Of a stretch of DNA of 64,000 nucleotides, positions 23,901 through 35,900 are shown piece by piece. Source of the stretch: Crocodylus rhombifer (Eukaryota > Chordata > Crocodylia > Crocodylidae). The translations under genes were made by a program, and so were the position numbers. Numbering within the stretch: position 1 is the first letter of the stretch; every line of letters starts with the position of its first letter. The notes beneath the pieces are model-generated. The model saw only the letters and a program-made list of their open reading frames with translations. It did no database searches and was not told where the DNA came from. The stretch lies in the NCBI GenBank assembly GCA_038503035.1, contig JAVSML010024626.1, positions 62,001-126,000 of the forward strand, written 5' to 3'.

Positions 23901-26900
23901 CACCGTAAGCAAAATTCCAATTATTTATTTCTAAGCAGCTAACAAAAGCTATTAATTTCTTGGTTTTCATTTATAGTAATACTTCAAGTATAGTTTTTTC
24001 AGCAATATGGAAGCCAGGCAAACATAGAAAGATTAGACATGATGTCTTCCAATTGAAGTGGATGTTTCCTCATAAAGGACATTTAGATTTATATACAATT
24101 AGAGTATTTGTATTTAATAACAGAGCTATCCCAGAATTGAAGCAACAGAGCTCTGTATGACAGTTAGATGCAGTATAAACCTAGTGTTCAGACTCATTAG
24201 ATTGGTGGAAGTGTTGAAAGCTACAGAAATTATTAGATCAGTATGCCTGTCAGCATTTCTCTTCGCTACTTTTAACAGTGCGTGGATGGATGGGCAGTCT
24301 GCTGCATCAAGAAAATTAGTACATCTTGTATTTCCAGCTGAAATAAAGGTCCTCAAAAATAGCTACTTGCTAACAACATAACAACAAGTGCGGATGACAA
24401 AAGATAAATAATTTAAGTAGCAAAATTAAATAGTTTAAAACCTTCTGTTCCTCCTAGAATGTTTCTAAGGATTGCAATGCAATGAATACACAGGTATTTT
24501 GTGTACACATAAAAATGGTTATCTAATAACAATAGACTAATTGTTTAATTCTGTGGAATATACCAGAATTTTTAATTCTAATGCCCGTAATAACAGGTAC
24601 CTTTCAGTAATATAGTTTTATCATTATAATAATGCCACATTTTGGAGAAAAAGTTCAATCCAAAGTATTCCAAAACATGTTCCTTGCTATAGAAGGCTAT
24701 TTTAGATCTGTTACAGCTGTTCTTCAAACGTGTACATTTACTTGGGGCCAAAACTTGTCTATTTATTTAAGGTAATGATAATTAGCATATCACATTTGGC
24801 CAAAGAGTTAGCAATGCCATTTTTGATCTCAGAATGCACTAGGATATAACCAAACAAATGTTGAGGTTTTTTATCCCAGTTACTTAACATGCTCTGATGA
24901 TATTTATAATCCTTGATTCTATTACAAGCAGTAAGAATCTTCTGGTCCCTTTTCCATGTTTAGGAAATTCAAACTGCTGTTGCACCCAAGCGTCAGAGAA
25001 AGACTAGGCAATGACAGCACATGTGAAGTGAACATTGTGATGTCTCCAGTGTGTTTGTTCTATATAAAATATACCTTGTTTTCATACTTACGCAACTCAG
25101 TATCTTATTCACAAAGAAGTACAAGTATTGGTGTTGTCTATTCAGTTTACTGGTCTTTTTTCTTGATGAGTTGTAAAATCATCTTTTTTGGTGCTGCGTA
25201 AGACTGTCAAAGTGTATTGCATAAATCTTTCACCTTTTACTTACCATTTTCATCCACTGCTAGTACACATGCCCCTTTGGCTAGCAACTCCTCAACCACC
25301 AGCTTTAAGCCATTCCGTGCAGCAATATGGAGAGGTCTACAAAACATTAACACCTCAACTCAAGTATGGTTTGAAATAAATTGAAATGCTTGTCTGGGAA
25401 ACATTTATAGTATGACCCACTGTTACAAAATCATTTTTCTGCTTTCATGGATCAATAAAGTTGCACCTAGATATAATCTATACAGTACCCCACAATTAAA
25501 AGTAATCATGTTCTACATCTGTAAAACATCTTGTTTTAACATTCAGACGTATATAAGAAATAGATTATAATCCCTATACAAGAATTTGTTGAATGTATTC
25601 TGATATCTCTTGCACTTCCATTATTGGGAGCAGGCCTTTGACATTAGTAGGGGAATTGACCTCAAAATAATTTTTTTCTTTGTCCATCTTCAAGACTGGC
25701 AAATATATACTCTTAAAAAAAATTAGCTTTTTTTCCTTTTTGGCATCCAATCAAAATCACTGAACATTCTGCTCCTGGACCCTGCTACTGTCAGTGCAGC
25801 TGCGGGAAGGAAGGATCTAACCCTGCACAGCTTCAGTGACTCATGCTCTTTGCTGCAGGCACCAACTTCACAGTTAGAGGAAAGACAGCACCAAGTTGGA
25901 CTGACCTTCCTACAGACACCAGGCCTAGTACCTGGATTTAGTGGGTCAAACCAACTTTCCCCTTCTGGGTTATATAACGTAATTAAATCAGTTCTGTAGT
26001 TCAAGTGGTTAAAATCAGCATAGCAATTACCTCAAGGTTCAGGCTTCAAATTCTACTGATAATGTATAATTAGGGTGGATTATATTTTAATTGCACAATA
26101 TTTCCCTGTTGTTTAGAGAGAGAGGTTGCATACAAAAACATCATACAAGATGGACTCTTAAGGATTTAGAGATAAGGTTGTAAAGGAATCATAAATACAG
26201 CATTTTTCTAATGCTGAAGTACCTATACTTAAAAGCTAAATAGTAGTTAATGTATTTTTCTTATAAAACACACGCTAAACAGAAAGGTCATCCCAAGTTA
26301 TAAACTATCTGTCCTAAAGAACTGTCCTTTCCAAACCAAGAGCTTGCGGTCGAAGAAACTGTTCCTGCTAAGAATAAGTGGACTTGCAGCAATCCAGTCG
26401 GTGACTGCAAATCCTGCTCCATTAGATCCCAGAACTAGCTAATGTAGACTGAAGTGTAGATGATTTTGGTGAAGGAGAGGTATGGTTAGGGCATTCTGAA
26501 GATGCAGGCCGAGGCCCACAATTTGGGTTCCAAACTGATATGCAGCAGAGGGAACATTCTTCTAATACAACTGCACTGCAGCCAAACCAAGTTCACCAAG
26601 TTCATCTTGTCCCCAGCACTAGGAGTAGAAAGTAAAGCTGGGCGCAGCTCCAGCTCTAAGAACTCTAAACTAGTGGCACAATTTCAAATGGCTTACAGTC
26701 AGCTTCAAGTTGAATAGAAGCTGCCCCAGATCCCTCTTCCTCTCCTTCATTGAGTTTTCTTCAGCACAGGAGACCATCTAATGGAAAACCTGGCAGAACT
26801 CTTACAGAGTCCAGTTGTAAAATCATCTCTTCACTCCATAGAGTCTCCGGGGATGAAGCCTCTAGAAGGCACACCTATCTTGTTAGTGGAAGTAAATCAA

Positions 26901-29900
26901 GATGTAAATCTAAAAGATAAGTCTGTATCTTGCCCTCAGATACATAAATATATGGTTGCCAACATCAATCATGAAAAATCATGCACTGGGGGCCTAAAAC
27001 TCATAAGGTTGACTTAAAATTGCAAGATTTTATAGACTGCAAATCAAAACAGAATAGGTCTGATGAAAATCCCACTAACACTGTAAAATAACTGAGTGTC
27101 TCAGGCCTTAATTATTTCCCAAAAATCATAACAGGAAATGTAAGCTGCTTTTAATTTTAAAGTGACTACTTCCCTCTCTTCCCTTTTATTTCTCCCTTTT
27201 TTCTTTAATTTCTACAAAAACAAGCTTTTCTAAGATGATACTATAGAACATTATTTTAAGGACTAAAAACCTTATATTTGCTTTTGAAAAATAAATCAAC
27301 TAATCTTCCTAGAAATGTATTAAGCTCCTGCTTTGTAAATTACTGTGGTTGTTTGTGCGCCTAAATTCAACAGTTCTTACATTCTCCCCAAGTAAACATT
27401 TATAAATTTACATAATTTAAGATACTATGCAAAATCTAAACAACCTGATTTTAATATTCCAAATATGAATGAAATGGTAAAAGAACAATATACAAGAGCA
27501 CTAGAGAACAAAAAGTAGAACAAAATAAGCCTTTACTTACGTCTGCAATGCATTATTTTTTGCATTAATAAGGCTCTGTTCTTGTATCTTGTCAAGTATT
27601 AACAAGGCACATTTTTCATGACCCTGATATTAAAAAAAATAAAAACTGAAATTAATCTGCTGAGGACTTCAAAAATTGGGGGGAAAGCCATTAAAATAAG
27701 TCAAACTAAAAAGAATCTGCATTTAAAATGCAGATGTATTTGTCAGTTTCAAACCTAGAAATGCCTTCCACATTTTAAGTAGGAAAAGAAATCTTAAGGA
27801 CACCTCTTAGTCATATACTAGTTGCAAAAGCTTTCGCTATATTACAAGGGCACTGTGGACAATTATGTTGTCCAAAAATGTAATTAATTTGTACAAACTA
27901 GTGCCTAATTCTGCATCATGATCGTCTGCATGCCTGTAGGTGACTGCTTGGACACAACAGGCTACAGAACTAGGGCACTAGATGACAGATCTCCAGCACA
28001 AGATGTCCATTCCTTTGGAGGGGTCCATCAACAAGTATATAGTATTACACTTCTATGTCATCTGTTTTACAAATATATAAGTAGAGTCCATGAACCTTTA
28101 GAAGTTGAGGAGCTGCAGCTGAATTTGACAAACAAGTCCCTGAACAAATTTGACCTTGTTCAGTTTCCATCTAGTAATACTAACAATGAAAAACCTGAAG
28201 GAAGTCATATCGTCATTTTTTTTTCCTTACTAAGCCAGGCTATGGCAGCAGAGATGGAGGGAGAAACAAAGCAGGAGAAAGAAAACAGGAGAAGAGAGGA
28301 GCCCACTGTAGTTATTAAAGCCCATTGTAGTTATTAAAACACTGGACACAGATTCTGGAAAAGAAAACATGACCAAACTCAATTTTTGCCTCCACTTCCA
28401 GAGCTGAGAGCTGTTTAAGTTGCAATATTCTTTCTACAGAAGTTCTCTTCCATAGAAATCCAAGAAACAATGCAAGTAGTTGAATCTGTGTTGAATAGCT
28501 GAATCTGTGTTGTACTACAATAATGTGAGATAATTCAGTAAGGTCTCAATGGATTTCCGTTATTTTCCTTGTTGTTTTACCAATGTCTCAGATGTAGTAG
28601 GATGCAGCAGCCTGTCTCTCACCTCTCACAGTTTACAAGAAATATTTAAGAACAGCTGGCTACCACACTCCTCCCTGAGCTTGTACATATTATATCACTG
28701 TAGTGCTTGGAACCTCATCAGCCTGGCAAATGAGCATCTCCAACACACTACCAGGATCTTGTTCTGAATACTTCTATAGGTTACATATGTATAGGCTGCA
28801 TATGAGCACTTGTAGTCTACAAAGTTCCTTCACATACTTTACTGCTAGCCAAGTGCAAGGGTGTATTCAAGTCCTTATCCTTTGTAGTCAAATCCGCCTT
28901 GGCAATGTTCACCAAAAAATCTGAAATACAGAAACAGAAGTCATGTAGTGGAATAATTCTGACTTCTGTATGCACAAACAATTCAGTAAGCAGTCTTCTT
29001 TATGTTACAAAATCCATAGCAACATGGAAGCAAAAGAGTAGATGAAAAAGTGTACTTTGTGCAATTAAGTCAGCAACCAAAACTGGAGCTAGCAACTTGT
29101 TAAAAATGGAAAACTGCTAACCAGACACTCAATTTTACCCCAAATTGTCAGTAAACATTTGTTATTTTAATTTGATTAGTGAAATACACATCAAGAAGAG
29201 TAGTTTTTGCTTGAAACACCCCACCATGGGATCCTGCTTTGAGAGGATTAAGTGGGTCTTGCTCACTTACTGCCCACCTAGTAGTAATGGAGACGGAAGT
29301 AGTAACTCAGGGTGGAGGTTGAGCTCTCAAGTCTAAAGAAAAGATTTTTTTTCTCCTTATGTATTTGTTTTACCCAATGCAAACCCCGGGGAGCAAAGTT
29401 CCTGGACATTACACAGTACGTGGACTGGCTTTAAAATATTTGAAGAAAAACAGTTGTTTATACATTCAAAACAATGTTTTTCCACTTCAAGCTATGGTTC
29501 TTTTTACAATTTAACTGCAGAAAGGTTACTCATCCCCTTGCTATAATGAAGATGTTACTGTTGTGTATAATCAGGAAAATGAGACACATGAATAACTAAT
29601 ACCAAGAGCATTTTTTCATACAGCAGAAAACGGAGCAGAGATAGTCTGTTAATGAAACTTAAACTGCTTAGAAGTGGGAGAAAAAAATGATATAAAACAT
29701 TCTGGATGCAGCAAACAGGATTTTTTAAAAATGTGAAGCCAACTTCTTTTTACTGGTTCCAGAGAACAGATGTATGCACATGCTCTTAATATTTTGCATT
29801 TCTGTATGCAATCTTAAGATTTACAAAAACAAATGGGTACTTACCTACGGCACCCGCATGACCATTTTCAGCTGCCATCATAAGCGGTGTTTTCCCTGAA

Positions 29901-32900
29901 TTATCTGCAGCATTTACTTGTGCATTATGACTTAAGAGAAGCTGCAGGCACTCCACATGATCAGCAAAGGCTGCTGCATGAAGTGGAGTTCTAAAATGAG
30001 AGAGCACAATTATAGCTTTAGAACATGAAGGAATCTCTAAAATAGTTATAGCATTGTTTATTTAAACTCTGGAGTAGAAGACTATAAGATGCTTCAAATT
30101 TTGTTTCCTTAAGTTATGAAATCTAAAACTGTCACCAAGGCAAACTGTGTAAGAGCAGTATCCCAAGCAAAACCCTAGTATTGCTTTTCCAATTCTGATT
30201 CAGTTAATGGAAGAGATGGATAAAGTTGTTGCCAATCTCATACAAACAGGTTGTTTAACCTAACAGAACACACTATCATTTAAAAAAAATGGGGAGGCAA
30301 GAGGGAGGGGCAGCAGGCTCCAACTCTGCCTAGTACTCTCTCAAACTTGTTTTGCAGGTTTCAGCTAGTTTCTGCTGCCCAGGTACTAGCCAGACCTGGG
30401 GCTGCTTAGCTTCTGAGATAAGACAGGATTGGGGACATTCAGTCTGGTCCGGCCATAGGCTCAGGTAGTTTCAGAATAACCTTTTGGCATAGGATCGTTT
30501 GTAAGGGAAGAATATGAATCCATTATTAGAAGTGCTGGTGTGTTCCACATTAAATGTCTTGCATACTACAGTAACCATACCTATAATGGGTAATTGCATT
30601 AATCTCAAATGCAGCAATGTTTTTATAAAATCTGTAGTTTATTTTGTGTGTAACACGCAACTCTAAGGATGATTTTTTCTGTTTCTATATACAACCACAT
30701 GACATGACATTTGGAAAGAGAATTTTATGAGTGCTTCAAGAGATCTTTGTGGTGATTTTCTGGTTGGGATTATTTTAGCTTTGTTGTTCTCTGTAGGAGG
30801 AAAGTATTTGATTTTCATCTCTATGACAGACAAATTAAAGATTTGGGTGGTACATTACCCAATTTACACTGGTGCATTTTGTTTAATAAGCATTCTGTCA
30901 AATATTGTTCCTGTGAATAATATATTAAATGCTTTTTTATCTATATAAGGTCCTGCTTCAGGAACTCTGGATGCATTGAAAAGTTTCAGAGAAGAAAAAG
31001 GTCTAATAACCATTATATAAGGGAACAACCCTCAGGCCTGGGCATTTTAAACAAATGAACAATACTTATTTTGGTAGCAAAATAAAATATTAAATAAGGT
31101 TTTCTTTTGAAATGAAAAACTTCCTTTGTTGTGGCTAATTGGGGGTGTGCAGGGGATGGTATAATACACTGTAGCCCATTTTATTAGATATAGATTAGTT
31201 TCACATATCAAAAATTAATAACGGTCTTAGATTGGTTCATCAACATAGAATGCATTTGGTTCAGGAGACTCTTACCTTCCTTTGTCATCTTTACAATTGA
31301 CAATGCTGGCATCTATGGCCCCAATGAGCAGTGATGCACAATTTTCGTGATCATTAATTCTATGAAGAAAGGAACTTTTTTTTTTTAAAGAAAACAGGGA
31401 AATATTCATATACCTTCCTATCTCCTCATACATATTCACTCCTCCCCCTGCTTTACATAGTACATTCATGGTTTTTTGTTTAATTATCATTTGTTCCAAC
31501 AAAGCTTTTCCTTAACACTTGCCACTCTGAACTAGATTCTCACAAATCTAACTATTCCCAGGGACAGAGGAATGGTAGAATAGATTTCCCCTTGATACTG
31601 CAATACTGAATCATTTTGTCCTGAGGTTTCAATATACCTTTGAGTTGATAAGAATATAACCCTTTAGTTTTCAGTGGGGTCTTCCATGCTTAAAAACATT
31701 AATAATAATTGAAATGTACCCATATATCTCATGTTATTGTTAATATAGAAACGAATTTCTCACATTATCACTTTTTATCTAATCATTTAGTCATGCCACT
31801 GTCTCCATAGAGATGCATGTTTGGTTCTGCATTTTTCAGAGATGTCCTGAGTTCAAACATATGTGGCATTTTTACAGTGACCGCTAGCATATCACACATA
31901 TAGTAGCTCTACAAAAAGGGGCAAAAATAAAAATGTCAAAGAGCTTTCACCTGACTCTGTAAAAGTGTGGTGAAAGAGTGGGTAAACGAATATGTTCTAT
32001 AAAAACTGCAAGTGCGTAACAAACGTACTTTAAAGTAAAAACTATATATAAAGTAAAAACTACCACTTGGAAAAGTCTTCATTTGGCATGGTCCAGGCTG
32101 GGAAACCAAAACATTTGAGTGCTTTGAGAGAAATCTTGAGTGCAAGATTTCTAAATCATTCACTTTAGTGTTTCTTCCGTAAGAATCAGGGCAAAACAGG
32201 CCCAGCAACAGGAAATAAACTATATGGACTGTAACTGTGTGTCACACTACAGACATAATGTAGTAATATATACAGAAAGTGAGATATAGAAATTGTATTA
32301 AAATTTATGATCAGAACATTAAGAACCAAGTGGGGCTTTGACTTCTAAATATACCGTAGGTTTACTGGTCATGAAAGAATCCCTTTCCATGCAATGCTGC
32401 GGAATCCCCCTTACACTCCTGCAAGGTTCTGAATTGTCACAGCTCACACTGTCAACAAAGCACGATAGACAAAGCTCTTTTCAGAATCCACCAGCACAGC
32501 TTTTATACCCATAAATGGAGTTATGTTAAGGTAACAAACTATTCTTTCTCCTTTATCAGAGGACTTTGCTCAGCTAAGGGCTAAACCTCATTGTAAGCAG
32601 TACTGTACAAATGCAATCAAACAAGTCCACATCCCAACATTTATATTATATATAGTGTACCACCTTTGCAGGGCTTCCAGCTCATAAGCATAATAAGCTA
32701 CCTCAGCAATATGTCTTAAACTCACGACCATTAAACAGACACAATCATATGAAAGTTTTAAAAATCTGTTAAAAGTTTTACAATGTCCTATTTTAATAAT
32801 GACCTTACTGATTTAAACCAATATAATGTAGTCACTTCCAAACAGAATCATAGAAAAATCAGGGTTGGTAGGAATCTCAGGAGGTTATCTAGTTCAACCC

Positions 32901-35900
32901 CCTGCTCAAAGCAGGACCATCCCCATCTAGTTCACTGCAGCTAAGACTTTGTCTGGCTGGGTCTTAAAAACCTCCAAGGACAGAGATTCCACAACCTCTG
33001 GGTAAGCCATTCCAGTGTTTTACTGTCCTCCCAGTGAGAAAGTTTTTCCTAATATCTAACCTAAACTTCCCTTGCTGCAACTTAAGACCATTGCTCCCTG
33101 TTCTGTTATCTGCAGGGATCTGGGTTTTCCATTTCCCACAGGGAAATGGAAAAAAAATGGATTTTCCCCTTGACCAGAGGAAAATGCAGGTTTTCTCATT
33201 TTAACCGAGACACCAAAAGATTTTGCAGTTTTGCATAGAGCTCTCTGCAGGCTGGCAAATTTCCAGCCTGCAGGGGGCTTGGTGGGAATGGCAGGAGGGT
33301 GGTTAAGCACAGGGCACCATGTATATGTATGTGCACATGGGTGCCAGGCAGCCTAGAGAGCAGCTCCTGTAGGTAAGTGGGAGGGGGAGGATTGAGGCCC
33401 CCGTATGGAGGGAGGGAGGGAGGGAGTTGGGCAGGGCTGGGGCTGCAAGCTTGGGCTCTGGCCCTGCTGCCCTTCCCCAGGACCTCTGCAGCCCAGTAGA
33501 GGAACTTCAGAGAACAGTGGGGCCACTCAGGGATCTCCTTGCTGCTGTGAGCTCTGTGCTATCCTAGCAAGACATCCCTGCCTGCACAGCAGCAGTGAGG
33601 GGCACAACCCTGCACCACTGCCCCTGCTGCTACTGCACTAACAGGAGACGCATTGTCATGGCAGCACGGAGCTCACAGCAGCAAGGACATCATTATGCAG
33701 CCCCACCGTTCCCTGCAGTGCTGGGTCGCACCCACTGGGCTGTGGAGGCCCTGGCGGATGGGAGCAGGGCAGGAGCTCGAGCCCACAGTGGACAGCCCAC
33801 TCCTGCCCCTGCCCTGCACACAGATGTGGGGGGCCATGGGAGTGCGTGCAGCAGCAGAGAGCCACCCCCCCCCACCCTAAACCCACAGCAGGCAGGGAGC
33901 GGGAGGGGGAGCTGGGCTCCACTCTGCTTCAGTAGCCACCGCCTCCTGCCAGGGGCAGGGGCCTATGGAGCCAGGTCCCTGGTCTTGTAGCCCTGGCAGC
34001 TAGGGGCCCCCTCAGGCAGGGCTGGGGGGGGAGGGGGATGTTGAGGGGGAGGGGCACCAGCAGGGCTGGGGGGGGAGAGTGAGGGGCACATGCAAGAAGA
34101 AACCAGGGAATGTGGGGCCCCTGCAAGACACGCTAGGAAATCTGGTCATCACACCAGATGACAAAGCAAACCTATTTAACTATTTCTTTGCCTCCATTTT
34201 CCTGAGTAGGGACTGGATCAGCTCCCCCCACCGGGACCCACTCAGGCCCCAGGGGCAGTGCACCTAGGCCAAGGGTCAGTGAGGATCTAGTCAGGAAACT
34301 TCTGGAGGGACTGGATGTATTTAAATCAACTGGTCCGGACAATGTGCACCCCAGAGTGCTGAGGGAATTAGCTGAGGTCATTGTGGGACCCCTGGCACGG
34401 CTTTACGAGCACCCATGGTGCCCTGATGTGGTGCCAGAGGACTGGAAGAGGGCCAGTGTGGTTCCCATCTTCAAAAAAGGGAGGAAGGAGGACCCGGGGA
34501 ACTATAGGCCAGTTAGTCTTACCTCAATCCTGGGTAAGCTTTTTGAGAGAATTATTCTGGCACATGTCCACGAGGGGCCAGTGGGGGAGATCATGCTTAG
34601 GGGCAACCAACACAGGTTCATTAGCAGCAGGTCCTGTCAGACCAACCTGGTGGCCTTCTATGACCAGGTCACCAAATCCTTAGATGCAGGGGTCATAGGA
34701 TCCCAGCAAGATAAGCATCCAGTTCTGGGCGCTGCACTTCAAGAGGGATGTGGACAACATGGAGAGGGTCCAGAGGAGAGCCACTCGCATGATCAGGGGG
34801 CAGCAGGGCAGGCCCTATGAGGAGAAGCTACAGGACCTGAACCTGTTCAGCCTCCAAAAGAGAAGGCTGAGGGGTGATCTAGTGGCCTGTTATAAACTGG
34901 TCAGAGGGGACCAGCAGGCACTGGGGGAGTTCCTTTTCCCCCAAGCACTACTAGGAGTGACTAGAAATAACGGTCACAAGCTGGCAGAGGGTAAATTCAG
35001 ATTAGACATCAGGAGGCGCTACTTCACTGTCAGAGTAGCTAGGATCTGGAACCAACTTCCAAGCAAAGTGGTGCTGGCTCCTACCTTGGGGGTCTTTAAT
35101 AGGAGGTTAGATGAACACCTTGCTGGGGTCATTTGACCCCAGTACTCTTTCCTGCCATGGCAGGGGGTTGGATTTGATGATCTGCTCAGGTCCCTTCTGA
35201 CCCGATCAACTATGAAACTATGCAGGTCCAAGGGGCTGTGGGGAGGGAGTGAGGGGCATCAGCAGGGCTGTAGGGGCTCTGGGGGGCCTTTAATTTTAAT
35301 CATGGGTTTGGGGGTTTTTAATCAAAGAATTTTCAATTTTTTTTTTTATCAGGGAAAACCAGGATCCCTGGTTACCTGCCACCACTAAGAACAATCTGGC
35401 TCCATCCTCTTTGGAACCACCCTTCAGATAGCTGAAGGTTACTGTTAAATACATTAGTAAAACTCCTTTAGATTCTGCAGAAACTAAGATGTGTCACTTC
35501 CATGGCACTGTTACTCCTAATGTCGTAAAGTCCTTCTGTAGGTGCAACACAAGGTCTGTCTTTTACATGGACTCAGGGCAGGGATGAGAATGGTAAAAAC
35601 AGGGACCCAACTGTATTGTGTAGCTTGTGGATTCTGGGGGACATAATCTAAACTAAAAACATAGGTGATGCGTAGGGGGAGCAAGGGAGGGGCGCACATG
35701 CCCGCCCCCCCCCAGGATTGCCCGCTGCCAGCTTCTGCGGGTGATCGCCGCTTGCCACCTGCCCCCCACCCTCACCGTCAACACCACTGCCAGCATTTAC
35801 AGGCAGTCCCCACTTGCCACTCACCACCCCCATACCCCCCGCTGCTGACACCACCACCAACATCTGCGGGTGGTCCCCTCTTGCCGCTCACCAATGCCAG

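Larger units (their letters stand above)
33113..35370. mobile_element. hAT element inserted in a CR1 copy
   Basis: The termini are cagggatctgggttttcc and its inverted near-copy ggaaaaccaggatccctg. Flanking duplications are gttatctg (33105-33112) and gttacctg (35371-35378), 7 of 8 matching. The GC-rich interior has a (GGGA)n run at 33407-33426 and carries a later CR1 insertion (about 34085-35222). No transposase frame is recognised, so it is nonautonomous or gutted. Confidence 0.8.
32845..35460 (-). mobile_element. Older CR1 LINE fragment, interrupted by a hAT
   Basis: Antisense CR1 sequence runs from 32845 (agaatcatagaaaaatcagg) to 33112, then resumes at 35371 (ccaccactaagaacaatctg, ctccatcctctttggaacca) to about 35460. 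The two pieces join in register once the hAT element at 33113-35370 and one copy of its 8-bp duplication are removed. This proves the order of insertion. Confidence 0.85.
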
